DNA of 22,023 bases. Source: Oscillospiraceae bacterium (GTDB lineage Bacteria; Bacillota; Clostridia; UMGS1883). The stretch is taken from positions 1 to 22,023 of the forward strand of contig JAFLUQ010000022.1 in assembly GCA_022508735.1 (NCBI GenBank), in the 5' to 3' direction. The notes under the pieces are model-generated. The model had not been told where the DNA came from, made no database searches, and worked only from the letters and a program-made list of their open reading frames with translations. Shown one piece after another: positions 1 to 7,628 of this stretch. The position numbers and the translations under genes were made by a program. Numbering within the stretch: position 1 is the first letter of the stretch; each line of letters opens with the position of its first letter.

Positions 1-1
1 G

Positions 2-379
2 CAGAATATGATAACGTTTCTGATGGACGAGCACGCGCCGCTGCCGGAGCCCGATAGATTTCTTGAATATCTCTTGAGCTACGGCGTGTTCGGGCGGGAG
101 CTTGAGGGCAAGATCCTTGCCGCTCAGGTGGTGCGTCGCGAGGGCGACGACGTGAGCGCCATAAGGCGCATATTCTTCCCCCCGAGAAAGATGATATGGC
201 ACAAGTACCAATATGTTAAAAAATCGCCCCTGCTGCTGCCTGTGGCATGGGTGCACAGATTTTGTACCGCCGTGTTCGTCAAAAAGTATTCCATAAAGGA
301 TATGGCGTCAGGGCTTCATGACAGCCTTGAATACGGCCATGAAAGAGAAGCCTGGCTCGATGAGCTTGATATACAATAA
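2..379 (+). CDS. NTP_transf_5-type nucleotidyltransferase family protein, C-terminal part (5' truncated by window edge)
   Basis: The reading frame is open to the left edge, so only the last 125 or so residues are present and the true start lies outside the window. The visible part has the signature tail of the nucleotidyltransferase family found in polysaccharide loci (NTP_transf_5 type): a segment around YGVFGRE, then an R-x-x-F-F-P-P turn, a run like KYQYVKKSPLLLPVAWVHR, and a short basic helix. The catalytic nucleotidyltransferase core would be upstream. Such proteins commonly accompany capsule or exopolysaccharide genes, which fits the downstream operon; their exact substrate is poorly defined. 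The TAA stop uses base 379, which is also the first base of the inverted-repeat element that follows, so the element may have set the present C-terminus. Family assignment rests on recalled C-terminal motifs only, hence moderate confidence. Confidence 0.6.
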   Translation, partial: QNMITFLMDEHAPLPEPDRFLEYLLSYGVFGRELEGKILAAQVVRREGDDVSAIRRIFFPPRKMIWHKYQYVKKSPLLLPVAWVHRFCTAVFVKKYSIKDMASGLHDSLEYGHEREAWLDELDIQ

Positions 380-550
380 GGCAATACTGCACAGAGCCCG
401 CTTTGGCGCTTTGTGCCCATCTTGCTTGTATCTTTCTTGCCATTTCTTCCGAAAATTCCTTGAAATACGTCAGTATTCCTGCGGAATTTTCGTAATTCTG
501 TCAAAAAATCTACTGCGCAATATAGGCACAATCTCTGTGCGGTATTGCCT
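379..550. mobile_element. MITE-like non-coding element with 18-bp terminal inverted repeats
   Basis: The 172-bp stretch begins with AGGCAATACTGCACAGAG (379-396) and ends with CTCTGTGCGGTATTGCCT (533-550). These are inverted copies of each other with one mismatch, at position 10. Inside lies a second, perfect 10-bp inverted repeat (450-459 and 483-492). There is no convincing gene on either strand. Size, inverted ends, internal symmetry and lack of coding capacity fit a miniature inverted-repeat transposable element mobilised in trans. I see no clear target-site duplication (flanks ACAATA and AAAAGT). The element separates the first two operon genes and ends 16 bases before the glycosyltransferase start, so it forms most of that gene's 5' flank. 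An alternative is a REP/BIME-like palindromic repeat or a structured RNA element. Confidence 0.72.
450..492. repeat. Internal 10-bp inverted repeat within the MITE-like element
   Basis: CGAAAATTCC at 450-459 is the exact reverse complement of GGAATTTTCG at 483-492, with 23 bases between them that themselves contain the partly symmetric AAATACGTCAGTATT. Transcribed from either strand it could fold into a hairpin. It is nested inside the terminal inverted repeats, so the whole element could form a long, branched structure. Confidence 0.7.
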
Positions 551-566
551 AAAAGTTGGGATAATT

Positions 567-1697
567 ATGAGCAAAAAAATCGCTATGCTCGGGCACAAGC
601 GCATTCCCTCCCGCGAGGGCGGGGTGGAGGTCGTGGTTGAAGAGCTGAGCACGAGAATGGCCCTGCGCGGCTGTGAGGTCACCTGCTATAACCGCGGCGG
701 GCATCATGTGAGCGGCAAGGAGTTCGATCAGGGCGACCTGAAGGAATATAAGGGCGTAAAGCTGAAAAATGTTTTCACCATAGACAAAAAAGGTCTTGCG
801 GCTATGAGCGCCTCGTTCTTTGCGGCGATAAGATGCGCCTTCGGTAAATACGACATAGTTCACTTTCACGCGGAGGGGCCCTGCGCCATGCTCTGGCTGC
901 CGAAGCTATTTGGTAAGCGGTGCATTGCCACTGTCCACGGGCTCGACCACAAGCGTGCCAAGTGGGGGAGATTTGCCGGGGCCTATATAATGCTCGGCGA
1001 GAAATGCGCTGTCAAGTTTGCCGACGAGATAATCGTGCTGAGCAGAGGCGTGCAGAAATATTTTAAAGACACCTACGGCCGTGACACAAGGCTTATTCCC
1101 AACGGGATAAGCAGGCGTCCGGCCCGAAAGGCCGACCTTATCACAAAGGAATACGGCCTCACAAAAGACGGTTACATCCTGTTTTTGGGGCGGCTCGTGC
1201 CGGAAAAGGGGCTGACGTATCTGATAGAGGCGTTTAAGCAGGTAAAAACAGATAAAAAGCTTGTTGTGGCCGGCGGCTCGTCAGATACAAACGATTTTGC
1301 CGATAAGCTAAGGGAAATGGCGCTTGGCGACGAGCGGATCATATTCACCGGCTTTGTGCAGGGCAGAATGAAGCATGAATTATACAGCAACGCCTATATA
1401 TACACCCTGCCGAGCGACCTTGAGGGAATGCCGCTGAGCCTTCTGGAGGCAATGTGCTACAATAACTGCTGCGTGGTTTCGGACATACCCGAGTGCGCGG
1501 AGGTCGTTGAGGATAAGGCGGTCGTTTTCCGCCGGGGCGACATAGAGGCTCTCCGCGGCGCGCTTCAGCGGCTTTGCGATGACCCGGAGGAAGCAAAAAG
1601 GTATAAAGACGGCGCCGCGGATTTTATCTGCGGCAAGTATAACTGGGACGACGTGGTAGATAAAACATTGGAGCTGTATAAAAACAAACGCAGCTGA
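567..1697 (+). CDS. Glycosyltransferase family 4 (GT-B fold)
   Basis: This is a 376-residue retaining GT4-type enzyme, expected at the inner face of the membrane to add one sugar to a lipid-linked polysaccharide intermediate. The N-terminal acceptor domain opens with KKIAMLGHKRIPSREGGVE, the IP-x-x-x-GG motif typical of this subfamily (related to capsular/rhamnosyltransferase-like GT4). The C-terminal donor domain has FLGRLVPEKGL and the EX7E motif E286/E294 in LEGMPLSLLEAM. The ATG at 567 is chosen because homology begins there; the frame is open further upstream but that part lies in the MITE-like element. The Shine-Dalgarno is weak (GTTGGGAT, 555-562). The element ends 16 bases upstream. 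UDP-glucose 6-dehydrogenase follows after 33 bases. The sugar donor cannot be read from sequence. Confidence 0.9.
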   Translation: MSKKIAMLGHKRIPSREGGVEVVVEELSTRMALRGCEVTCYNRGGHHVSGKEFDQGDLKEYKGVKLKNVFTIDKKGLAAMSASFFAAIRCAFGKYDIVHFHAEGPCAMLWLPKLFGKRCIATVHGLDHKRAKWGRFAGAYIMLGEKCAVKFADEIIVLSRGVQKYFKDTYGRDTRLIPNGISRRPARKADLITKEYGLTKDGYILFLGRLVPEKGLTYLIEAFKQVKTDKKLVVAGGSSDTNDFADKLREMALGDERIIFTGFVQGRMKHELYSNAYIYTLPSDLEGMPLSLLEAMCYNNCCVVSDIPECAEVVEDKAVVFRRGDIEALRGALQRLCDDPEEAKRYKDGAADFICGKYNWDDVVDKTLELYKNKRS

Positions 1698-1730
1698 GCG
1701 TGTTCGCGTCGTTGAGGAAGAAGGATACAC

Positions 1731-2981
1731 ATGAATAAAAAATATACGATAGCTGTGGCGGGCACCGGTTATGTAGGGCTTTCGATCGCCGTGCTGCTTT
1801 CTCAGCATCACAGGGTGTGGGCGGTGGATATCGTCCCGGAGAAGGTCGAGCTGATAAACAAAAGAAAAAGCCCTATCCAAGACGACTATATTGAAAAATA
1901 TCTGGCTGAAAAGGAGCTGGATCTGACAGCGACCCTCGACGCAAAGAAAGCATACAGCGACGCGGATCTCGTTGTTATCGCCGCGCCGACAAATTATGAT
2001 TCCGTGACCCAGCATTTTGACACTGCCGCTGTCGAGGCGGTCATTAAGCTCGTAATGGAGTATAACCCGGAGGCTATCATGGTCATTAAGAGCACGATCC
2101 CCGTGGGCTATACGGCGTCGATCAGAGAAAAAACAGGGAGCAAAAACATAATTTTCAGCCCTGAATTTTTAAGAGAGTCAAAGGCGTTATATGACAACCT
2201 CTACCCAAGCCGCATAATTGTCGGCACGGATATGGAGGATGAGCGTCTGGTCGAAGCTGCGCACACCTTTGCCGAGCTTTTGCGTGATGGCGCGATAAAA
2301 GAAGACATTGACACTTTATATATGGGCTTCACCGAGGCGGAGGCGGTCAAGCTGTTTGCAAACACATATCTGGCGCTCAGGGTCTCGTATTTTAACGAGC
2401 TTGACACCTACGCCGAAATGAAGGGTCTCGATACCCGGCAGATCATTGAGGGTATCTGCCTTGACCCCCGCATCGGCGACCACTATAACAACCCCAGCTT
2501 CGGTTACGGCGGATATTGCCTGCCGAAGGACACAAAGCAGCTCCTGGCTAATTATTCCGATGTCCCTGAAAATCTTATACAGGCTATCGTTGAAAGCAAC
2601 AGAACGAGAAAAGATTTCATTGCAGACCGTGTGCTGAAGCTGGCCGGGTACTATGACTACTATAACAGAGGCGACTTTAAGGCTGACGAGGAAAAGAGCT
2701 GCGTTGTGGGCGTTTACCGCCTGACCATGAAAAGCAATTCAGATAATTTCCGTCAGAGCTCCATTCAGGGCGTTATGAAGAGAATAAAGGCCAAGGGAGC
2801 CACGGTGATCATCTATGAGCCCACATTAGAGAATGGCAGCACATTTTTCGGCTCGGAGGTGGTCAACGATCTGGCGGAGTTCAAGAGACGGTCTCAGGCC
2901 ATTATCGCCAACCGGTATGACAGCCGTCTGGACGACGTGAAAGAGAAGGTTTACACAAGAGATATTTTCATGAGGGATTGA
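1731..2981 (+). CDS. ugd: UDP-glucose 6-dehydrogenase (nucleotide-sugar dehydrogenase)
   Basis: The protein (416 residues) oxidises UDP-glucose to UDP-glucuronate with two NAD+ in the cytosol, giving an acidic precursor for capsule. The N-terminal Rossmann domain has GTGYVG at 11-16. The central part carries FSPEFLRES, a substrate-loop motif of the family. The catalytic cysteine is C263 in GGYCLPKDT, and the C-terminal UDP-binding domain follows (KSNSDNFRQSS). Length is near the bacterial Ugd range (about 390-450) and no key residue is missing. A GAAGGA-type Shine-Dalgarno precedes the ATG. Closely related enzymes use UDP-GlcNAc, UDP-ManNAc or GDP-mannose; the short Ugd-like form and motifs favour UDP-glucose, but substrate identity is inferred. 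It sits between GT4 and acyltransferase genes and so supplies the locus with uronic acid. Confidence 0.88.
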   Translation: MNKKYTIAVAGTGYVGLSIAVLLSQHHRVWAVDIVPEKVELINKRKSPIQDDYIEKYLAEKELDLTATLDAKKAYSDADLVVIAAPTNYDSVTQHFDTAAVEAVIKLVMEYNPEAIMVIKSTIPVGYTASIREKTGSKNIIFSPEFLRESKALYDNLYPSRIIVGTDMEDERLVEAAHTFAELLRDGAIKEDIDTLYMGFTEAEAVKLFANTYLALRVSYFNELDTYAEMKGLDTRQIIEGICLDPRIGDHYNNPSFGYGGYCLPKDTKQLLANYSDVPENLIQAIVESNRTRKDFIADRVLKLAGYYDYYNRGDFKADEEKSCVVGVYRLTMKSNSDNFRQSSIQGVMKRIKAKGATVIIYEPTLENGSTFFGSEVVNDLAEFKRRSQAIIANRYDSRLDDVKEKVYTRDIFMRD

Positions 2982-2995
2982 GCTATAAAGGATAG

Positions 2996-4009
2996 ATGAG
3001 AGTGGGAAGCAATATGGAGAGAAAACATTATGATGCTTTAGACGGACTCAGAACAATTGCCTGTATTGGCATTGTGATGATGCATATGAGGGCAAATAAC
3101 ACATATGCGCTTTCCGGTTTTGTATATGATAGGCTCGTCGCTTCGTTTACAAATTTTGTATTCCTGTTCATGCTGATCTCGGCCTTTGGCATGTGCTGCG
3201 GATATCTGGATAAAATGCTCAGTAACAAGGTCTCGCTGGATGCCTTTTATATAAAAAGATACAGCAAGATCCTCCCGTTTTTTGCCGTGCTTGTTTTGAT
3301 GGATGTGGTTGTCTCGCCAAGCAAGGCCGCTGTCATTGAAGGCTTTGCAGACCTGACACTGCTCTTTGGGTTTATTCCGAAAAGCATTTCGGTTATCGGC
3401 GTCGGCTGGTTTCTTGGGGTAATATTTGCGTTTTATCTTATCTTTCCGTTCTACTGCGTACTTTTAAAAAACAGGAGAACGGCATGGGGAGCGTTTGCCG
3501 TTTCTTTGGCGCTGAACTATGTCTGCATCTCATATTTTGAACTTGGCAGATCAAACATTCTTTACTGCCTGTGTTATCTCTTAGCCGGCGGCCTGATCTA
3601 TCTGTACCGTGACGAGCTTGAACAGTTCAGCATTAAATATTGGTATCTGTGCTTAGGCGCTGTGCTTGGCTCGGTGGTAATTTATTATGCCGTTGGCGAA
3701 AATACGGTCACAATGCTGCTGGTGTCAGCGGCACTGCTGATATATGCCCTTGCAAACCGTAAAGGGCTTCTTCGTAACAGATTTACCAAGTTTTTCAGCT
3801 CTGTCAGCATGGAGGTTTACCTCTCGCACATGTTTATATTCCGCGTGATCGAAAAGGTCGGGATAAACAGAGCGATCGGAAACGGCCGGCTCCAGTATGC
3901 GGTGACTGTTGTTATTGTGTTGACTGGCTCGGTAATATTCTCTGTCATTATGAAAAGAGTGCTTGAGTTGATCGGCAGAATCATAAGGCAGAAGGTCATA
4001 GAGAAGTAA
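2996..4009 (+). CDS. Acyltransferase 3 family membrane protein (likely polysaccharide O-acetyltransferase)
   Basis: The integral membrane protein has about 10 hydrophobic segments and opens with the family hallmark HYDALDGLRTIACIGIVMMHM. The final third has SVSMEVYLSHMFIFR, matching the conserved C-terminal helix motif of acyltransferase-3 proteins. Members usually transfer an acetyl or other acyl group from the cytoplasm to surface glycans, so O-acetylation of the repeat unit is the likely role. At 337 residues it is slightly short but complete. The start is uncertain: ATG 2996 has AAAGGA only 3 bases away, whereas ATG 3014 (331 residues, MERKHYDALDGL) begins closer to the conserved motif. 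Both keep all recognisable sequence. Spacers to the flanking genes are 14 bases each. Confidence 0.85.
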   Translation: MRVGSNMERKHYDALDGLRTIACIGIVMMHMRANNTYALSGFVYDRLVASFTNFVFLFMLISAFGMCCGYLDKMLSNKVSLDAFYIKRYSKILPFFAVLVLMDVVVSPSKAAVIEGFADLTLLFGFIPKSISVIGVGWFLGVIFAFYLIFPFYCVLLKNRRTAWGAFAVSLALNYVCISYFELGRSNILYCLCYLLAGGLIYLYRDELEQFSIKYWYLCLGAVLGSVVIYYAVGENTVTMLLVSAALLIYALANRKGLLRNRFTKFFSSVSMEVYLSHMFIFRVIEKVGINRAIGNGRLQYAVTVVIVLTGSVIFSVIMKRVLELIGRIIRQKVIEK

Positions 4010-4023
4010 CAGGAGAAGAAAAA

Positions 4024-5226
4024 ATGAGGGTTTTATTCATCAATAAATTCCTATATCCCAATGGCGGATCAGAGACATATATATTTAAATTGGGCGACCA
4101 TCTGAAAAGCCTGGGGCATGAGGTGCAGTATTTCGGAATGGAGCATGAAGGCCGCTGTGTGGGAAATGCTGTAGACGCTTATACGAGCGATATGGATTTC
4201 CACGGCGGTTCAAAGCTCTCTAAGCTGCTTTATCCCGTCAAAACGATATACTCCTCAGAGGCCCGCAAAAAGCTGCGCCTTGTTCTTGATGATTTTAAGC
4301 CTCAGGTCATTCACATAAACAATTTTAATTATCAGCTGACGCCTTCAATTATTTTGGAGCTTAATAAATGGAGGAATGAGGGCAATAAATGCCGCATTGT
4401 GTTCACGGCCCACGACTATCAGCTCGTTTGCCCGAACCACATGCTTAATAACCCTGGCACAGGCGAGAACTGTGAGAAATGTCTCGGCGGTCACTTTTTT
4501 AACTGCACAAGGGGCAGGTGCATCCACGGCTCCGCGGCCAAGAGCGCCGTCGGCACTATGGAGGCAACGTTCTGGAGAATTAACGGCGTTTATAAGCACA
4601 TCGACGCGATGATCTGCTGCTCAGAGTTTTTGAAGACCAAGCTGGACACTGATCCGCTGTTTGCAAAGAAGACTGTGGCTATGCACAACTTTGTTGACAG
4701 AGTGGAGTTTAAGGCTACAGAAAAGAAGGATTACGTTCTTTACTTCGGCCGCTTCTCCACAGAAAAGGGCATCGGCACTCTGATCCGGGTCTGTAAGGAG
4801 CTGGCGGAGGTGCAGTTTATTTTCGCCGGCACAGGCCCGCTGGAAAATGAGATCAACAATATTCCCAATATAAAAAATGTCGGTTTCTTATCGGGAGACG
4901 CGCTGGAAAAGCTGATACGCGAGGCGAGATTCAGCGTCTATCCGTCAGAGTGGTATGAAAACTGTCCGTTTTCCGTGATGGAAAGCCAGATGTACGGCAC
5001 TCCGGTTTTGGGGGCGGACATCGGCGGTATTCCGGAGCTGATCGAGGTAGGAAAGACAGGCGAGCTGTTTGAAAGCGGAAACGCCGATGAACTGAAAGCC
5101 AAGCTCCGGAAGCTGTGGCTTGATCGGGAGCTGACCGACTCCTACGCGAAAAACTGCAAGGATATCAGCTTTGACGATATTGAAGAATACACAGAAAAGC
5201 TGATGAAGATATATAGGGGACAGTGA
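4024..5226 (+). CDS. Glycosyltransferase family 4 with cysteine-rich insert
   Basis: This 400-residue GT-B enzyme starts with MRVLFINKFLYPNGGSETY, a standard GT4 N-terminus with the G-G-x-E acceptor loop. The donor domain has LYFGRFSTEKGI and the EX7E pair E312/E320 in YENCPFSVMES. After the HDY motif, residues 136-166 form a cysteine cluster (C136, C150, C153, C161, C166; spacing CX13CX2CX7CX4C) that could bind a metal; similar cysteine inserts occur in a subset of GT4 proteins near capsule genes. A clear AGGAGAAG Shine-Dalgarno lies upstream. Its TGA stop is followed after 5 bases by the next glycosyltransferase, so the two are probably translationally coupled. Donor and acceptor sugars are unknown. 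Confidence 0.9.
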   Translation: MRVLFINKFLYPNGGSETYIFKLGDHLKSLGHEVQYFGMEHEGRCVGNAVDAYTSDMDFHGGSKLSKLLYPVKTIYSSEARKKLRLVLDDFKPQVIHINNFNYQLTPSIILELNKWRNEGNKCRIVFTAHDYQLVCPNHMLNNPGTGENCEKCLGGHFFNCTRGRCIHGSAAKSAVGTMEATFWRINGVYKHIDAMICCSEFLKTKLDTDPLFAKKTVAMHNFVDRVEFKATEKKDYVLYFGRFSTEKGIGTLIRVCKELAEVQFIFAGTGPLENEINNIPNIKNVGFLSGDALEKLIREARFSVYPSEWYENCPFSVMESQMYGTPVLGADIGGIPELIEVGKTGELFESGNADELKAKLRKLWLDRELTDSYAKNCKDISFDDIEEYTEKLMKIYRGQ

Positions 5227-5231
5227 ACAAA

Positions 5232-6389
5232 ATGAAGATTTTGATCGTCAGGAACTACCCGTCTTATATGGCTGTTAAAAATAACACCTACAACATTCAG
5301 GAGGTCGGCCTTGCAAAGGCCCTGGTCCGCAGGGGAAACATATGTGATATTTTGTTTTGGACCGACAAGGAAGAGGAAACCGTCACATTGCCGGTGGATG
5401 GGTCGGGAGAGATCAAGGTGTTCTACCGCCGCGGCAAGACCATGCTCAAAAACACGGTCTACACCGGGTGCGGCGAGTTGTTTGAGCAGTATGATATTTT
5501 GCAGCCCTGTGAATATAACCAGCTGCAGGCGTGGCTTCTGGCAAAGAGGTTCCCCGAAAAAACGGTGATCTATCACGGGCCGTATTATGCAAGCTTCAAC
5601 AAGCGATACAATCTCATGTGCAAGGCCTTTGACGCGCTGTTTTTAAAAAGCTACATCAGGCGGGGAACAAGGTTCCTTGTAAAGAGCGATATGGCAAAGG
5701 ACTTCCTCGTCGGCAAAGGCATAAGCGGTAAAAATGTAAAGACCGTGGGCGTTGGCATAGACGCTCAGATGCTCTCGTCGGCAGACGGCGCCTGCGATGA
5801 AAAATTATACCTTCAGATGAAGGCTGATAAGGACGCGCTGAAGCTCCTTTATATAGGCAGGTTTGAGGAGCGCAGAAATATTCCGTTTATTATGGATATA
5901 TTTGCGGCCGTCCTTCAGAAAAACAGCGATGCAAGGCTGTATATGATAGGCACCGGCGACGCCGGGTATGTGAAAAACGCTTTTGAATATGCACAGCAGC
6001 TTGGCGTTATGGATAAGATCGTCTGGCAGGAGCGTATGGAGCAGAAGTATCTGTCTGAGGTGTATAAATCAGCTGACTTCTTTCTGCTGCCGACCGAGTA
6101 TGAGATATTCGGAATGGTTTTGCTTGAGGCCATGTTCTATAAGACTGTCGTTCTGACCACATTGAACGGCGGCTCCGCCACCTTGATCGACGACGGAGAA
6201 AGCGGCTTTATCATTGACGAAAAAAACGCCGAAAAATGGGCGTCACGTATAGCCGATGTTTGCGAGGATAAAGAGCTGATGCAAGCGATCACGGAAAAGG
6301 CCTCGGCGAGGATAAAAAACGAATTTACCTGGGACGCTCTTGCGGAGGGCTTTATAGAGCAGTATGAGCTGAAGAAAAAAGGGAGATAA
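5232..6389 (+). CDS. Glycosyltransferase family 4
   Basis: The protein is a 385-residue GT-B fold enzyme. It begins MKILIVRNYPSYMAVKNNTYN and has YIGRFEERRNIPF at the start of the donor domain and the EX7E pair E291/E299 in YEIFGMVLLEAM. A GTG at 5223 overlapping the previous stop (GTGA) is an alternative start, but it leaves only 2 bases after the AGGGGA at 5215-5220. The ATG at 5232 is 11 bases downstream and begins directly with the conserved first strand, so it is preferred. It is the third GT4 of the locus and probably adds a distinct sugar of the repeat. The radical SAM gene starts 4 bases after its stop. Confidence 0.88.
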   Translation: MKILIVRNYPSYMAVKNNTYNIQEVGLAKALVRRGNICDILFWTDKEEETVTLPVDGSGEIKVFYRRGKTMLKNTVYTGCGELFEQYDILQPCEYNQLQAWLLAKRFPEKTVIYHGPYYASFNKRYNLMCKAFDALFLKSYIRRGTRFLVKSDMAKDFLVGKGISGKNVKTVGVGIDAQMLSSADGACDEKLYLQMKADKDALKLLYIGRFEERRNIPFIMDIFAAVLQKNSDARLYMIGTGDAGYVKNAFEYAQQLGVMDKIVWQERMEQKYLSEVYKSADFFLLPTEYEIFGMVLLEAMFYKTVVLTTLNGGSATLIDDGESGFIIDEKNAEKWASRIADVCEDKELMQAITEKASARIKNEFTWDALAEGFIEQYELKKKGR

Positions 6390-6393
6390 GAGA

Positions 6394-7578
6394 ATGTCTA
6401 ACAACAGTGAGAAAAAATTGAACGGAACAGTCATTGTCACCTATAGGTGCAATGCCCGCTGCTCTATGTGCAACAGATATAAGGCTCCTTCCAAGCCGGA
6501 GGAGGAGATCAGCATTGAAACAATCAAAAAGCTGCCGAAGATGTATTTCACAAATATCACCGGCGGCGAGCCGTTTATCCGCACGGACCTCAGGGAGATA
6601 GTGCGGGAGCTCTACAAAAAAAGCGACCGTATAGTTATATCCACCAACGGCTTTTTTACTGACCGCATAGTGGAGCTGTGTAAGGAGTTCCCCGATATAG
6701 GCATAAGAATTTCAATTGAGGGTCTCGAGCAGACGAACAACGAGATCCGCGGCCTTGACGACGGCTTTAACCGAGGATATACAACACTCAAAAAGCTTGT
6801 TGAAATGGGCATGAAGGACGTGGGCTTCGGCATGACCGTGCAGGATAAGAACGCTCCCGACCTTGTGCCGCTGTACAAAATTTCCGATGAGATGGGTATG
6901 GAGTTTGCCACGGCGAGCCTGCACAACAGCTTCTATTTTGTTGAGGCTAAGAACATTATCCATGACAGGCCTATGGTGGCGCAGCATTTTGAAGACTTAG
7001 TGAACGAGCTTTTAAAATCGAGCAGCCCCAAAAAGTGGTTCAGGGCCTATTTCAACCACGGTCTTATAAACTATATCTACGGGCAAAAGCGGCTGCTCCC
7101 GTGCGACATGAGCTTCGACACCTTCTTTATCGACCCCTACGGCGACGTAATGCCCTGCAACGGCACGAAGGATAAAGAGGTCATGGGCAATCTCAACACT
7201 CAGAGCTGGGACGAGCTGTGGAACAGCCCTGAGGCTGAGGCGGTGCGTAAAAAGGTTCGCTGCTGCGACCGGGACTGCTGGATGATAGGCTCGGTTTCTC
7301 CGGCCATGCACAAGTATATCTGGGTGCCGGTATGGTGGGTCATCAAGCATAAGTTCCTGTTCTTCTGGAAGAAAAAGAAATACAGCATGTATGAAAATAA
7401 GATCGTCCGCGACCTGCGCGACGGCAGGGTCACAAAGGAAGAACTGGACAGGTGCAGCACCTGTGACCTGCACTCTCGGGTAAACGACGGCCTCAGCGCG
7501 GCAAGCCGGGAGCAGCTCAAGGACAGAACCGGCGAAGAGATAGTTGACGCTGATATAAAGCGCCAGATGGAAGAATAA
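6394..7578 (+). CDS. Radical SAM protein with SPASM-like C-terminal cysteine domain
   Basis: The 394-residue protein carries the radical SAM cluster motif C19-x3-C23-x2-C26 (CNARCSMC), which holds a [4Fe-4S] cluster that cleaves S-adenosylmethionine, followed by the SAM-binding ITGGEPF and STNGFF segments. The C-terminal half has a SPASM-like set: C237, C255 (VMPCNG), C290, C291 and C295, with NLNTQSWDELWNS between, typical of auxiliary-cluster domains. A further CxxC (C354, C357) follows a basic, aromatic stretch (about 309-330) that might touch the membrane. SPASM enzymes modify peptides, proteins or small substrates. No peptide precursor gene is visible, so a sugar, lipid carrier or nucleotide-sugar substrate is possible; this is inference. 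The gene lies tightly within the polysaccharide operon, 4 bases after a glycosyltransferase. A SPASM-like twitch variant cannot be excluded. Confidence 0.88.
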   Translation: MSNNSEKKLNGTVIVTYRCNARCSMCNRYKAPSKPEEEISIETIKKLPKMYFTNITGGEPFIRTDLREIVRELYKKSDRIVISTNGFFTDRIVELCKEFPDIGIRISIEGLEQTNNEIRGLDDGFNRGYTTLKKLVEMGMKDVGFGMTVQDKNAPDLVPLYKISDEMGMEFATASLHNSFYFVEAKNIIHDRPMVAQHFEDLVNELLKSSSPKKWFRAYFNHGLINYIYGQKRLLPCDMSFDTFFIDPYGDVMPCNGTKDKEVMGNLNTQSWDELWNSPEAEAVRKKVRCCDRDCWMIGSVSPAMHKYIWVPVWWVIKHKFLFFWKKKKYSMYENKIVRDLRDGRVTKEELDRCSTCDLHSRVNDGLSAASREQLKDRTGEEIVDADIKRQMEE

Positions 7579-7628
7579 AGGGCTGAGGTCACTGCCCGAA
7601 TTCAGAATATAAGGGGCCATATATTGAT

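Noticed and set aside
316..531. Short reverse-strand frame within the MITE-like element and upstream gene
   Set aside because: Only 71 codons, no ribosome-binding site and no domain; it crosses the element boundary, which argues against a real gene of the element.
318..566. N-terminal extension of the first GT4 glycosyltransferase in the same open frame
   Set aside because: The extension overlaps the end of the upstream gene and is made of element sequence; GT4 similarity begins at the ATG at 567.
1380..2015. 211-codon open frame on the - strand across the GT4 and ugd genes
   Set aside because: It is antisense to two clearly homologous genes, shows no family motif and has no ribosome-binding site; it is a by-product of their codon use.
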